A DNA stretch of 64,000 bases from Comamonadaceae bacterium (GCA_947371915.1 CANBRM010000001.1:1-64000), one strand, 5' to 3'; positions 44,194 through 53,481 are shown, counted from the first letter of the stretch. Notes: generated from the letters alone by a model not told the origin. Translations and numbers: made by a program.

Positions 44194-45930
44194 ATGACCG
44201 ATCAGCCCAAAAAACGCCCCGAGGATTTACGCAGTCAACAGTGGTTCGGTCGCCAAGACCGCGATGGTTTTGCCTACCGCAGTTGGGTCAAAGGTAAGGG
44301 CGTGCCGCATGACCAGTTCGACGGTCGTCCGGTGATTGGTATTTGCAACACCTTCAGCGAACTCACACCCTGTAATTCGCATTTCCGCACCTTGGCCGAG
44401 CAGGTCAAGATTGGTGTGTACGAGGCAGGTGGTTTTCCGCTTGAATTCCCGGTCATGTCGCTGGGTGAAACTTTGTTGCGCCCCACGGCCATGCTGTACC
44501 GCAACCTCGCCTCTATGGATGTGGAAGAGAGCATCCGCGGCAACCCCATCGACGGCGTGGTGCTGTTGATGGGCTGTGACAAAACCACACCCAGTTTGTT
44601 AATGGGTGCATCCAGCGCCAACTTGCCCACCATTGGTGTGAGCGGTGGCCCGATGTTGAACGGCAAATGGCGTGGCCAAGAGTTGGGCTCTGGTACCGGT
44701 GTATGGAGCATGAGCGAGCAAGTGCGTGCAGGCACCTTGAAGTTGCAAGATTTCTTTGAAGCCGAGAGCTGCATGCACCGCAGCCATGGCCACTGCATGA
44801 CCATGGGCACAGCCAGCACCATGGCCAGCATGGTCGAAGCGCTGGGCATCGGCCTACCCGGCAACGCCGCCTACCCCGCGGTGGATGGCCGTCGCAATGT
44901 GCTGGCCCGAGATGCGGGTCGTCGCATCGTGCAGATGGTGAAAGACGACATCAAGATTTCACAAATCTTGACCCGTGAAGCCTTCGAGAACGCCATTCGC
45001 ACCTTGGCCGCGATTGGCGGCAGCACCAACGCGGTGATCCATTTGGTGGCCATCGCGGGTCGCTTGGGCGTGCCTTTGAGCATCGACGACTTTGACCGTT
45101 TGGCCAGCGAATTGCCCTGCTTGGTGAACTTGCAGCCATCCGGCCAATACCTGATGGAGGACTTCTGCTACGCCGGTGGCTTGCCCGTGGTGATGAAAGA
45201 AATTGCCCACCTGCTGCACACCGAGATCATCACCGCCAACGGCAAGACCGTGGGCGAAAACGTCGCCACGGCACAAAACTACAACACCGACGTCATCAAG
45301 CCGTTTGACCAGCCGTTCAAAGAAAAAGCGGGCATCGCCATCTTGCGTGGCAACTTAGCGCCTCGCGGTGCCGTGATCAAGCCCAGCGCAGCCACGCCCG
45401 CGTTGATGACCCACACCGGCCGAGCCGTGGTGTTTGAAGACAGCAATGATTTCCATGCGCGCATCGACGACGAGAACTTGGATGTGGACGAAACCTGCAT
45501 CTTGGTGCTGAAGAACTGCGGCCCCAAGGGCTACCCCGGCATGGCCGAAGTGGGCAACATGCCGCTGCCGCCGAAGGTGCTGCGCAAAGGCATCACCGAC
45601 ATGGTGCGTATCAGCGATGCGCGCATGAGCGGCACGGCCTACGGCACCGTGGTGTTGCACACCGCACCTGAAGCTGCGGCGGGTGGTACTTTGGCCTTGG
45701 TGCAAAACGGTGACTTGATCACCCTTGATGTGCCCAATCGCAGCCTGCATTTGCATGTGGAGGAAGCCGAGTTGGCCAAGCGCCGCGCCGCGTGGACACC
45801 ACCCGCCCCTGCGATGGAAAGCGGCTACTGGAAGCTCTATATTGACCATGTGCTGCAAGCGGACGAAGGCGCGGACCTCGACTTTTTGCGTGGCATGCGC
45901 GGTGCCGCTGTGCCCAAAGACAACCATTAA
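44194..45930 (+). CDS. IlvD/Edd family sugar-acid dehydratase (L-arabonate dehydratase-like)
   Basis: The 578-residue dehydratase carries the iron-sulphur Cys residues in GICNTFSEL, LMGCDKTTPS and SHGHCMTMGTASTM. The SHGHCMTMGTASTM form marks the aldonate branch (L-arabonate, D-xylonate, D-gluconate or D-fuconate dehydratases) rather than branched-chain amino acid IlvD. It removes water from an aldonate to give a 2-keto-3-deoxy acid. ATG 44194 is chosen by homology (MTDQPKKRPEDLRSQQWFG); the upstream in-frame ATG 44104 falls on the promoter. First gene of the rightward operon; the exact sugar acid is not decided by sequence. Confidence 0.9.
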   Translation: MTDQPKKRPEDLRSQQWFGRQDRDGFAYRSWVKGKGVPHDQFDGRPVIGICNTFSELTPCNSHFRTLAEQVKIGVYEAGGFPLEFPVMSLGETLLRPTAMLYRNLASMDVEESIRGNPIDGVVLLMGCDKTTPSLLMGASSANLPTIGVSGGPMLNGKWRGQELGSGTGVWSMSEQVRAGTLKLQDFFEAESCMHRSHGHCMTMGTASTMASMVEALGIGLPGNAAYPAVDGRRNVLARDAGRRIVQMVKDDIKISQILTREAFENAIRTLAAIGGSTNAVIHLVAIAGRLGVPLSIDDFDRLASELPCLVNLQPSGQYLMEDFCYAGGLPVVMKEIAHLLHTEIITANGKTVGENVATAQNYNTDVIKPFDQPFKEKAGIAILRGNLAPRGAVIKPSAATPALMTHTGRAVVFEDSNDFHARIDDENLDVDETCILVLKNCGPKGYPGMAEVGNMPLPPKVLRKGITDMVRISDARMSGTAYGTVVLHTAPEAAAGGTLALVQNGDLITLDVPNRSLHLHVEEAELAKRRAAWTPPAPAMESGYWKLYIDHVLQADEGADLDFLRGMRGAAVPKDNH

Positions 45931-45957
45931 TTTTCAGACTTCAAGAGGACAAGCGAG

Positions 45958-46707
45958 ATGACAAAAGTAGCAGTCGTGACGGGCGCAAGCTCAGGCATTG
46001 GCAAAGCGTGTGCGCTGGCCTTGCTCAAATCCGGATGGCAAGTGGCCTTGGTGGGGCGTCGCGCTGACGCACTGAATGCCGCCATTGCTGAAGCCGGTGC
46101 CAACAGTGGCAACGCCTTGGCCGTGCCCACCGACGTGAGCAAAGACGCCGAGGTGGCGCAACTCTTCCAAACCGTGGTGGCCAAGTTTGGACGCGTGGAT
46201 TTGTTGTTCAACAACGCCGGCATCTCGCTGCCCTACACCCTGCCCGGTGACATGGCGGCAGACACCTGGCGTCAAGCGGTGGATGTCAATTTGAACGGCG
46301 CGTTTTATTGCCTCTCACACGCCTTCAAGCAAATGCAAACCCAGTCGCCACAAGGCGGTCGCATCATCAACAACGGCTCGATTTCGGCGCATGCACCGCG
46401 CCCCGGCTCGATTGCTTACACCGCCACCAAACACGCCATCAGCGGTTTGACCCGTGCGGCGAATTTGGACGGTCGCGGCATGAACATCGCGGTGGGCCAA
46501 ATTGACATTGGCAACGTGGCCAGCGACATGACCATCAAAATGGCCAACGGCGTGCACCAAGCCGACGGCAGTATCAAGCCTGAAGCCCGTATGGAAATGA
46601 GCTCGGTGGTCGACACCTTCATGACCATGGCCAGCTTGCCGCTGTCGTCCAACATCTTGTTTGTCACCGTGATGGCGAACCAGATGCCCTTTGTGGGCCG
46701 CGGCTAA
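45958..46707 (+). CDS. SDR family oxidoreductase of the dehydratase operon
   Basis: A 249-residue classical SDR with VTGASSGIGKACAL, NNAGISLPYTLP, catalytic Ser in NGSISAHAPRPGS and YTATKHAISGLTR. It lies 27 bases after the sugar-acid dehydratase and before a sugar kinase. Enzymes of this group oxidise sugars or sugar lactones, or reduce keto acids; the precise step is unknown. C-terminal FVTVMANQMPFVGRG is the usual end of this subfamily. Confidence 0.9.
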   Translation: MTKVAVVTGASSGIGKACALALLKSGWQVALVGRRADALNAAIAEAGANSGNALAVPTDVSKDAEVAQLFQTVVAKFGRVDLLFNNAGISLPYTLPGDMAADTWRQAVDVNLNGAFYCLSHAFKQMQTQSPQGGRIINNGSISAHAPRPGSIAYTATKHAISGLTRAANLDGRGMNIAVGQIDIGNVASDMTIKMANGVHQADGSIKPEARMEMSSVVDTFMTMASLPLSSNILFVTVMANQMPFVGRG

Positions 46708-46739
46708 AACGCCCTTCACACGCATTCATACCCTAGCCC

Positions 46740-47690
46740 ATGCAACACGCTGCACCCCCTGATGTGGTGACGCTGGGCGAGGCCTTGGTACTGTGGGCTG
46801 CCGAGCAAACAGGTCCGTTGGCTGAGGTGCAAAGCTTCAGCCAACACACCGCAGGTGCCGAAACCAATGTGGCTGTGGGCTTGGCGCGTTTGGGCTTGCA
46901 CGTCGGTTGGGTCAGCCGCTTGGGTGACGATGCCAATGGTGCTTATTTGCGCCAAGCTTTTGAGCGCGAAGGCATCGATTGTTCACACGTAGCCACCGTG
47001 CCAGGCGGTCTCACCGCTTCTATGCGCAAGGGGCGTGTGGACGATGGGTCAGACCCACCCATTGCCTACCAACGTGCAAACTCGGCAGCCAGTCAACTGA
47101 GCCCCGAGCATTTGGATTTGCCGTGGATGGCCAGCGCCCGTCACCTGCATGTGACGGGCATTTTTCCCGCGCTGTCGGCCAGCACGATGGCAGCCACACA
47201 AGCTGCCATGCGCCACATGCGGGCACACCAAAAAACCATCAGCTTCGATCCAAATTTGCGCGCTGCGCTTTGGCCCAACGCCGCCGTGATGCGAAACAGC
47301 ATCAACGCCTTGGCTGCGCAAGCCGATTGGGTGCTGCCAGGCTTGGACGAAGGCCGTCAACTCACCGGTTGCGACACGCCGCAAGAGATTGCACAGTTTT
47401 ACCGCGAGGCCGGTGCCACACAGGTGATCGTCAAGTTGGGCGCACAAGGTGCTTACGTGGATGGCCCAGCAGGCTGTGCGTTTGTGCCCGCGTTTCCCGT
47501 AGCGCAAGTGGTGGACACCGTGGGCGCGGGCGATGCGTTTGCGGTGGGCGTCATCAGCGCACTGTTAGAAGGCGCAACGCTGGAACAAGCGGCTCAACGC
47601 GGCGCATGGTTAGGTGCGCGCGCGGTGCAAGTGCGTGGCGATTGCGAAGGGTTACCTACCCGCGCTGAGTTGAACGCTGCGGGTGTGTGA
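46740..47690 (+). CDS. PfkB-family sugar kinase (2-keto-3-deoxygluconate kinase-like)
   Basis: The 316-residue kinase shows the PfkB N-terminal motif (AGAETNVAVGLARLGLHVGWVSRLGDDANG, residues 37-66) and the ATP/catalytic signature DTVGAGDAFAVG near residue 260, with the catalytic Asp. Residues ASMRKGRVDDGSDPPIAYQRANSAAS match the substrate region of KdgK enzymes. It would phosphorylate a 2-keto-3-deoxy acid made by the dehydratases in the same operon, giving KDPG-type aldolase substrates. No KDPG aldolase lies in the window. Confidence 0.9.
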   Translation: MQHAAPPDVVTLGEALVLWAAEQTGPLAEVQSFSQHTAGAETNVAVGLARLGLHVGWVSRLGDDANGAYLRQAFEREGIDCSHVATVPGGLTASMRKGRVDDGSDPPIAYQRANSAASQLSPEHLDLPWMASARHLHVTGIFPALSASTMAATQAAMRHMRAHQKTISFDPNLRAALWPNAAVMRNSINALAAQADWVLPGLDEGRQLTGCDTPQEIAQFYREAGATQVIVKLGAQGAYVDGPAGCAFVPAFPVAQVVDTVGAGDAFAVGVISALLEGATLEQAAQRGAWLGARAVQVRGDCEGLPTRAELNAAGV

Positions 47691-47732
47691 ATTTCAATGA
47701 ACCAAACGAACAACCAACATCAAGGAGACAAC

Positions 47733-48638
47733 ATGAAAATTGGGTACATCGGAGCTTCTGGCCTCATGGGCCACGGCATGGCAAAAAACTTGTTGGCCAA
47801 AGGCCAACAAGTGGCGATCACAGTTCATCAGCAGCGCGATCGTGTGCAAGATTTGTTAGATGCTGGCGCCACTCTCGCAACAAATGCCGCAGAGCTTGGC
47901 GCGACTTGTGATGTGGTGCTGATCTGCGTCACCGGTTCGCCTCAAGTGGAGGCCGTTGTGTCGGGGGCGAATGGTTTGTTGACAAACCCTAAAGCAGGTT
48001 TGGTCATTGTGGATTGCTCCACCAGCGAGCCGCACTCCACCACGCATTTGCGCGAATTGGCACAGGCCCAAAGCGTGACCTTTGTGGATGCGCCCTTGGC
48101 ACGATCGCCCGTCGAGGCCGAAGCGGGTCGCCTCAACATCATGGTGGGCGCTGAGCCCGCAGTGTTTGCCCAACTCGAACCCATTTTGAAATGCTGTGCA
48201 GAAAACGTGTTTCATGTGGGCGGTCCGGGTGCGGGCCATGGCATCAAACTGCTGAACAACTTCATTGGCCAAGCCATTTGCACGGCCACTGCGGAGGCTT
48301 TTGCTGTCGGCAAACGTGCAGGCATTGACCCCAAGCAACTCGTGGCCTTGGTGGGCGCAGGTCCGGTGAATTCCGGCTTGTTCCAAGCCATGGCCAAAAC
48401 CTTAGATGGCGATTTGACCGGTTTGAAATTCGAGCTCGACAACGCCCGCAAAGACATCCGTTACTACACCCATTTGGCCGAAGGCATGGGCGTGCCCACC
48501 TTGATGGGCGAGGCGGTGCATCAGTCACTCAGCATGGCCAGCGCCTTGGGCTTTGGCAAAAAATTTGTGCCCTCGTTGGTCGAGGCACAAGAACGCATCA
48601 CGGGCGCCACCTTGGTGCCCAAAACTTCCAACACTTAA
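47733..48638 (+). CDS. 3-hydroxyisobutyrate dehydrogenase-family NAD(P) oxidoreductase
   Basis: A 301-residue beta-hydroxyacid dehydrogenase: cofactor loop GYIGASGLMGHGMAKNLL, substrate loop VDAPLARSPVEAEAGRLNIMVG and the catalytic Lys in GAGHGIKLLNNFIGQA. The cofactor loop has one residue more than the usual GFIGLGxMG. The substrate loop reads APLARSP instead of the classic APVSGG, so a substrate other than 3-hydroxyisobutyrate is expected, for example a tetronate, tartronate semialdehyde or other sugar-acid fragment. A good AAGGAG ribosome site sits before ATG 47733. Fourth gene in the operon. Confidence 0.87.
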   Translation: MKIGYIGASGLMGHGMAKNLLAKGQQVAITVHQQRDRVQDLLDAGATLATNAAELGATCDVVLICVTGSPQVEAVVSGANGLLTNPKAGLVIVDCSTSEPHSTTHLRELAQAQSVTFVDAPLARSPVEAEAGRLNIMVGAEPAVFAQLEPILKCCAENVFHVGGPGAGHGIKLLNNFIGQAICTATAEAFAVGKRAGIDPKQLVALVGAGPVNSGLFQAMAKTLDGDLTGLKFELDNARKDIRYYTHLAEGMGVPTLMGEAVHQSLSMASALGFGKKFVPSLVEAQERITGATLVPKTSNT

Positions 48639-48657
48639 TCCATACAGAGAGACAACC

Positions 48658-49413
48658 ATGAGCAATCGTTTAGCAGGTAAAACAGCCCTCGTCACAGCCG
48701 CAGGTCAAGGGATTGGTCGTGCCACAGCACTGGCCTTCGTGCGCGAAGGTGCGACGGTCATTGCCACCGATGTGAATGCTGCTGCGCTGGAAACTTTGAA
48801 GCAAGAATGCGGCTGTGCCATCGACGTGTTGGACGTCACCAGCGACGCGGCCATCCAAGCGGCCCATGCCAAACACGGCGAGATCGACGTGCTGTTCAAC
48901 GGCGCAGGTTTTGTGCATGCGGGCACCGTGCTCGACTGCACCGAAGCCGAGTGGGACTTTGCGTTCAACCTCAACGTGCGCTCGCAGTTCCACATGATCA
49001 AAGCGTTCTTGCCCGGCATGCTCAAAAAAGGCAAAGGTTCCATCATCAACGTGGCGTCCGTGGCCGGCAGCATCAAAGGCGCGCCCAACCGTTTTGTGTA
49101 TGGCACGACCAAAGCCGCGATCATCGGTTTGACCAAAGCGGTGGCAGCGGACTACATCACCACTGGCGTGCGTTGCAATGCCATTTGCCCAGGCACTGTG
49201 GAGTCGCCTTCTTTGCGTGACCGCATCTCGGCGCAGGCGCAGGCCAGCGGCCAAACCATTGCGCAAGTGGAAGCTGCCTTTGTGGCGCGTCAGCCGATGG
49301 GGCGCGTGGGTCGTGTGGAAGAAATTGCTTTGTTGGCCGTGTACTTGGCCAGCGATGAGTCGAGCTTCACCACAGGTACATCACAAATCATTGACGGTGG
49401 ATGGTCGAACTGA
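48658..49413 (+). CDS. SDR, 2-keto-3-deoxy-L-fuconate dehydrogenase-like
   Basis: A 251-residue SDR beginning [21 protein letters not shown] at ATG 48658. It has [22 protein letters not shown], catalytic Ser in [15 protein letters not shown] and [11 protein letters not shown], then [15 protein letters not shown]. This pattern is that of the 2-keto-3-deoxy-L-fuconate/sugar-acid 4-dehydrogenases, which oxidise the C4 hydroxyl of a keto-deoxy acid before cleavage. Such a step offers an alternative to phosphorylation by the PfkB kinase in the same operon. The stop overlaps the next start by one base (TGATG). Confidence 0.87.
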   Translation: MSNRLAGKTALVTAAGQGIGRATALAFVREGATVIATDVNAAALETLKQECGCAIDVLDVTSDAAIQAAHAKHGEIDVLFNGAGFVHAGTVLDCTEAEWDFAFNLNVRSQFHMIKAFLPGMLKKGKGSIINVASVAGSIKGAPNRFVYGTTKAAIIGLTKAVAADYITTGVRCNAICPGTVESPSLRDRISAQAQASGQTIAQVEAAFVARQPMGRVGRVEEIALLAVYLASDESSFTTGTSQIIDGGWSN

Positions 49414-50936
49414 TGTCACCCGTCATCCGCATCCATGCGCAAGACAACGTGGTCATTGCGCGTTCGCAATTGGTGGGAGGCACCGAGTTGGCCCAAGAGG
49501 GCGTGACGGTTTCTGGCTTGGTGCCGCCGGGCCACAAAGTGGCAACCTGCGCTATTGCCAAAGGGCAAGCTGTGCGTCGCTACGACCAAATCATCGGCAT
49601 GGCGACGCGCGACATCGCAGCGGGCGAACATGTGCACACGCACAATTTGGCCTTCAGCGACTTTGCGCGTGAGCACGCCCCTGGGTCAGCGGCGCAACCT
49701 ACGGCGTATGTGGCTCAGCCCGCGACGTTCCAAGGCATCGTGCGTGCGGACGGTCGGGTGGCTACGCGCAACTACATCGGCGTGTTGACCTCGGTGAATT
49801 GTTCGGCCACCGCGGCGCGGGCCATTGCCGATTACTTCCGTCGCGACATTCGCCCCGAGGCTTTGGCCGACTTTCCCAATGTCGATGGCGTGGTCGCGCT
49901 GACCCACGGCATGGGCTGCGCCACGGCCAGCGACGGCGAAGAACTGCAAGTGCTGCGCCGCACCTTGGGTGGCTACGCCAAGCACCCCAACTTCTCCGCC
50001 GTGCTGGTGGTGGGCTTGGGCTGTGAAACCAACCAAATCACAGGCTTGATCGCGCAAGAGGGCTTGCAAGAAAACGTCAAGCTGGCGACCTTCAACATCC
50101 AAGATACGGGCGGTACCCGCAAGACGGTTGAAAAAGGCGTGGCACTCATCAAAGCCATGTTGCCCGATGCCAACCGTGCGACGCGTGAGCCTGTGCCCTT
50201 GAGTCACTTGACCGTGGGCTTGCAGTGCGGTGGCAGCGATGGCTATTCGGGCATCAGCGCCAACCCCGCGTTGGGCGCTGCGGTGGATCTGTTGGTGCGC
50301 CACGGCGGTACGGCCGTGTTGTCTGAAACCCCCGAAATTTACGGTGGCGAACATTTGCTCACACGCCGTGCAGTCAGCGAGGCCGTGTCCGACAAGTTGC
50401 GCGCACGCATTGCTTGGTGGGAGGCTTACACCCGTCGCAACAACATGCAAATGGACAACAACCCCTCTGCCGGCAACAAGGCGGGTGGCCTGACCACCAT
50501 TCTCGAAAAAAGCTTGGGCGCCATTGCCAAAAGCGGCACCACCAATTTGGTGGATGTGTACGAGTACGCCCAGCCCATCACGGCCAAAGGCTTTGTGTAC
50601 ATGGATACACCGGGCTATGACCCCGTGTCGGCTACGGGGCAAGTCGCAGGGGGAGCCAACTTGATTTGCTTCACCACTGGACGCGGCTCGGCCTATGGCT
50701 GCGCGCCCAGCCCGTCGCTGAAGTTGGCTACCAACACGGCGTTGTGGCAGCGCCAAGAAGACGACATGGACATCAACTGCGGTGGTGTGGTCGATGGCTC
50801 AGAAACTGTGCAGCAAGCCGGCGAGCGCATTTTCCAAATGATGATCGCCGCTGCCTCGGGGCAATACACCAAGAGCGAGCAACACGGTTATGGCCAAAAC
50901 GAATTTGTGCCGTGGCAACTCGGCGCGGTGATGTAA
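49413..50936 (+). CDS. UxaA family sugar-acid dehydratase (altronate dehydratase-like)
   Basis: This 507-residue protein has an N-terminal SAF domain ([13 protein letters not shown] to about residue 85) joined to the large altronate dehydratase domain: [63 protein letters not shown] and [20 protein letters not shown]. UxaA removes water from D-altronate to give 2-keto-3-deoxygluconate. Both SAF and catalytic parts are in one chain, as in E. coli. It is the last gene of the rightward operon; relatives act on galactarate, sulpholactate or other acids, so specificity is not certain. Confidence 0.9.
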   Translation: MSPVIRIHAQDNVVIARSQLVGGTELAQEGVTVSGLVPPGHKVATCAIAKGQAVRRYDQIIGMATRDIAAGEHVHTHNLAFSDFAREHAPGSAAQPTAYVAQPATFQGIVRADGRVATRNYIGVLTSVNCSATAARAIADYFRRDIRPEALADFPNVDGVVALTHGMGCATASDGEELQVLRRTLGGYAKHPNFSAVLVVGLGCETNQITGLIAQEGLQENVKLATFNIQDTGGTRKTVEKGVALIKAMLPDANRATREPVPLSHLTVGLQCGGSDGYSGISANPALGAAVDLLVRHGGTAVLSETPEIYGGEHLLTRRAVSEAVSDKLRARIAWWEAYTRRNNMQMDNNPSAGNKAGGLTTILEKSLGAIAKSGTTNLVDVYEYAQPITAKGFVYMDTPGYDPVSATGQVAGGANLICFTTGRGSAYGCAPSPSLKLATNTALWQRQEDDMDINCGGVVDGSETVQQAGERIFQMMIAAASGQYTKSEQHGYGQNEFVPWQLGAVM

Positions 50937-50953
50937 CGCTTAGCAGCGTTCGG

Positions 50954-50986
50954 CACGACCAGCTTCACGCGTAGGGGCTGGTCGTG
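50954..50986 (+). terminator. Weak terminator-like hairpin after the dehydratase operon
   Basis: CACGACCAGC (50954-50963) pairs with GCTGGTCGTG (50977-50986) around a 13-base loop, 17 bases after the stop codon. There is no T tract, so it is at most a Rho-assisted or processing structure. Confidence 0.35.
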
Positions 50987-51054
50987 GCGTGTCAGGCACA
51001 GCAAGCCCAGACTTTTAGAATAGGCGGGTTATTCAATTTCAAACTCAGCCCACC

Positions 51055-52248
51055 ATGAATGTCATTCGCTTCTCTGATTTGTGCGCCAACGGCAAAGCCC
51101 AAGGCCAACGTGTTTTCATCCGCGCCGACCTGAACGTGCCGCAAGACGACAGCGGAGCCATCACCGAAGACACCCGCGTGCGCGCTTCGGTGCCTTGCAT
51201 TCAAATGGCGCTGGCTGCAGGAGCCGCCGTGATGGTGACCAGCCATTTGGGTCGCCCCACCGAAGGCGAGTTCAAGCCTGAAGACTCCTTGGCCCCTGTC
51301 GCTAAGCTCTTAGGTGAGCTGCTGGGCCGTGATGTGCCGCTCATCGCTAACTGGGTGGACGGTGTGACCGTGGCCCCAGGCCAAGTGGTGTTGCTGGAAA
51401 ACTGCCGCGTTAACAAAGGCGAGAAAAAGAACAACGAAGACTTGGCTCGCAAAATGGCCGCGCTGTGCGACATTTTTGTGAACGACGCGTTTGGCACTGC
51501 CCACCGTGCCGAAGGCACGACTTACGGTATCGCTCAATTCGCCCCCATCGCCTGCGCTGGCCCTTTGCTGGCTGCTGAAATTGACGCCATCCAAAAAGCC
51601 TTGGCTGCGCCTAAGCGCCCCTTGGCCGCCATCGTGGCGGGCAGCAAGGTCAGCACCAAATTGACCATTTTGAAGAGATTGGCCAGCAATGTCGACCAAC
51701 TCATCGTGGGCGGCGGCATTGCCAACACCTTCATGCTGGCCGCGGGCCTGAAAATCGGCAAAAGCTTGGCTGAACCCGATTTGATCGACGAAGCCAAAGC
51801 CGTGATTGAACTCATGAAGTCACGCGGCGCAGAGGTGCCAATTCCCACCGACGTGGTGACCGCCAAAACCTTCGCGGCCGATGCGGTGGCCACCGTGAAA
51901 AAAGCCACCGAAGTGGCCGACGACGACCTGATTTTGGACATTGGCCCAGAGACCGCAGCCAAGTTGGCCACGCAGCTCAAATCGGCAGGCACCATTGTGT
52001 GGAATGGCCCTGTGGGCGTGTTTGAATTTGCCGCATTTGAGAACGGCACCAAGGTGATTGCGCAAGCCATTGCCGAGTCCAGCGCGTTCAGCATTGCGGG
52101 CGGCGGCGACACCTTGGCGGCGATTGCCAAGTACGGCATTGAAAAACAAGTAGGTTACATCTCCACCGGCGGTGGCGCTTTCTTGGAAATCTTGGAAGGC
52201 AAGACCCTGCCCGCCTTTGAGATCTTGGCCAAGCGCGCAGCAGGTTGA
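51055..52248 (+). CDS. pgk: Phosphoglycerate kinase
   Basis: Pgk transfers phosphate between 1,3-bisphosphoglycerate and ADP in glycolysis and, in reverse, gluconeogenesis. The 397-residue protein has the N-terminal substrate motif [19 protein letters not shown] (about 62-68), [14 protein letters not shown] and [11 protein letters not shown]. The C-terminal nucleotide domain shows [20 protein letters not shown] and the glycine-rich [10 protein letters not shown] with [12 protein letters not shown]. Complete and of normal length. A TAGAAT box at 51016-51021 may be its -10. A terminator follows at 52297. Confidence 0.98.
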   Translation: MNVIRFSDLCANGKAQGQRVFIRADLNVPQDDSGAITEDTRVRASVPCIQMALAAGAAVMVTSHLGRPTEGEFKPEDSLAPVAKLLGELLGRDVPLIANWVDGVTVAPGQVVLLENCRVNKGEKKNNEDLARKMAALCDIFVNDAFGTAHRAEGTTYGIAQFAPIACAGPLLAAEIDAIQKALAAPKRPLAAIVAGSKVSTKLTILKRLASNVDQLIVGGGIANTFMLAAGLKIGKSLAEPDLIDEAKAVIELMKSRGAEVPIPTDVVTAKTFAADAVATVKKATEVADDDLILDIGPETAAKLATQLKSAGTIVWNGPVGVFEFAAFENGTKVIAQAIAESSAFSIAGGGDTLAAIAKYGIEKQVGYISTGGGAFLEILEGKTLPAFEILAKRAAG

Positions 52249-52265
52249 GCGAGGGCCAAGTGTCA

Positions 52266-52284
52266 AGTTGAGTAGAACTCAACT
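52266..52284 (+). repeat. Perfect inverted repeat after pgk
   Basis: AGTTGAGT and ACTCAACT flank a 3-base AGA loop, just before the pgk terminator. It is an 8-base stem without a T tract. It may help the downstream terminator or be an RNA-end structure; nothing more can be said. Confidence 0.5.
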
Positions 52285-52296
52285 GCCTACCAAGTA

Positions 52297-52322
52297 ACAC
52301 GGGCATCATGGCCCGTGTTTTT
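52297..52322 (+). terminator. Rho-independent terminator of pgk
   Basis: ACACGGGC and GCCCGTGT form an 8-base stem around ATCATG, followed by TTTTATTT. It lies 48 bases after the pgk stop and ends shortly before the start of the small exported protein gene. Confidence 0.85.
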
Positions 52323-52337
52323 ATTTGGGGTTTGACG

Positions 52338-52631
52338 ATGCGTTTCATGGCCAAATTTGTTTGCGCTGGCATTGCCCTTTTTCCATTGACTGTCTGGGCG
52401 CAATCCCTGCAGCCCTTTCCGATTGGCTCGCCTCAGAGTTGCGTCAATTTGCCGAATCATGCGGCAATTCAAGAGTGTCAGAAACAGCAAAAGGCGGAAT
52501 ACACAGATTGGGAAAAGCAGATGAAAGACCGCTACCCACCCTCGCCTCCAAGGCTGAACGGTGCTGATGACAAACTTCCCATGAATTGCTTCATACGCGA
52601 ATCGACTGGCGAGAAAATTTGCGCGAATTGA
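52338..52631 (+). CDS. Small exported Cys-containing protein, unknown
   Basis: A 97-residue protein with a signal peptide (MRFMAKFVCAGIALFPLTVWAQ, cleavage probably after WAQ or WA). The mature part of about 75 residues is Pro/Gln-rich, with Cys in PQSCVN, QECQKQ, MNCFIR and KICAN: four Cys that could make two disulphides in the periplasm. I recognise no family. A longer frame from 52308 runs across the pgk terminator and is rejected. A clear terminator follows 15 bases after the stop. Confidence 0.6.
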   Translation: MRFMAKFVCAGIALFPLTVWAQSLQPFPIGSPQSCVNLPNHAAIQECQKQQKAEYTDWEKQMKDRYPPSPPRLNGADDKLPMNCFIRESTGEKICAN

Positions 52632-52646
52632 CGAGCAGGAAATCAC

Positions 52647-52680
52647 AAGCCCCTCGCATATCAGATGCGAGGGGCTTTTT
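52647..52680 (+). terminator. Rho-independent terminator after the small exported protein
   Basis: AAGCCCCTCGCAT (52647-52659) pairs perfectly with ATGCGAGGGGCTT (52665-52677) around ATCAG, followed by T residues. A 13-base stem of this strength is a confident terminator. Confidence 0.92.
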
Positions 52681-52768
52681 ACGATTTTTACTTGCACTAA
52701 AACGCTATCGCATGGGTATCTTGCATGGACTCATGTCCTGCAAGGTGAACCATGGCGATGATCAAATC

Positions 52769-52787
52769 TATGCCACTAAGTGGCATA
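52769..52787 (+). promoter_or_regulatory. 19-bp palindromic operator of the toxin-antitoxin genes
   Basis: TATGCCACT, A, AGTGGCATA is a perfect 9+1+9 inverted repeat ending 6 bases before the toxin ATG at 52794. Toxin-antitoxin operons with helix-turn-helix antitoxins are usually autorepressed at such palindromes, so this is the likely binding site for the antitoxin encoded downstream. Confidence 0.72.
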
Positions 52788-52793
52788 ATTGAA

Positions 52794-53168
52794 ATGAGAG
52801 TTTTTAAAACGCGTCACTTTGACCGATGGATGCGCAAGACCGATCTCACTGACGTGGCTTTATGCACCGCAGTGCGAGAAATGTCGCAAGGTTTGATCGA
52901 TGCAGAACTTGGCCATGGGTTGGTTAAAAAGCGCGTTGGTTTGGCTGGGCGTGGCAAACGCAGTGGCGCCCGAACTTTGGTGGCGACAAACAAAAACAAC
53001 CGATGGTTTTTTGTTTTTGGTTTTGAGAAGAACGAGCGCACGAACATTGAGGGCAATGAGTTGGATGTTTTGCAAGAGTTGGCTGCCCAGCTGCTGCTGA
53101 GGTCCAGCGATGAGCTTGCCATTGCGGTTGCCGATGGGGCATTGAAGGAGATTTGTCATGAGCACTAA
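52794..53168 (+). CDS. RelE-type toxin of a type II toxin-antitoxin system
   Basis: A 124-residue toxin of the RelE/HigB-like family: N-terminus MRVFKTRHFDRWMRK, then EMSQGLIDAELGHGLVKKRV, KRSGARTLVATNKNNRWFFVFGFEKNER. Members cleave mRNA, often at the ribosome. The family usually starts at MRVFKT, giving ATG 52794, although ATG 52752 has a better ribosome site (AAGGTG) and would add 14 residues over the palindrome. The C-terminal 20 residues are unusual in being rich in acidic and Ala residues. The toxin comes before the antitoxin, as in higBA. Its stop overlaps the antitoxin start by 11 bases. Confidence 0.85.
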   Translation: MRVFKTRHFDRWMRKTDLTDVALCTAVREMSQGLIDAELGHGLVKKRVGLAGRGKRSGARTLVATNKNNRWFFVFGFEKNERTNIEGNELDVLQELAAQLLLRSSDELAIAVADGALKEICHEH

Positions 53169-53481
53169 ACCCAAAGCAAAAACCCGATTGTTAGATGCTG
53201 CACATGAAACTGCGCAAGATTTGCATCGCTTGGGCTTTATCGACAAACGCAAGATGAGCAAGTTTGATGCGCTGTGCATTGCGCCTGTGGCTGACTTTGA
53301 CAGCGCCAAGATTCGTGATTTGCGACAGAGTTTGCAATTGAGCCAAGCCGTGTTGGCTGCGGTGCTCAACACCAGCATTTCGACGGTACGTAAATGGGAG
53401 TTGGGTGACAAGCACCCGAGCGGTCCATCGCTCAAATTGCTCAGCTTGTTAGAGCGAAAGGGTCTGGAGGCCGTGCTTTAA
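53158..53481 (+). CDS. XRE-family antitoxin
   Basis: The 107-residue partner has a Cro/CI-type helix-turn-helix (IRDLRQSLQLSQAVLAAVLNTSISTVRKWELG, residues 57-88) preceded by an N-terminal helical part that would bind the toxin. The WELG and HPSGPSLKLLSLLERKG segments are typical of HigA/NadS-like antitoxins. It binds the toxin and, by family, represses the operon at the upstream palindrome. It ends in a strong terminator. Confidence 0.88.
   Translation: MSTKPKAKTRLLDAAHETAQDLHRLGFIDKRKMSKFDALCIAPVADFDSAKIRDLRQSLQLSQAVLAAVLNTSISTVRKWELGDKHPSGPSLKLLSLLERKGLEAVL

Noticed and set aside
49686..50756. 356-codon minus-strand frame
   Set aside because: Antisense to the UxaA-type dehydratase gene; no motif.
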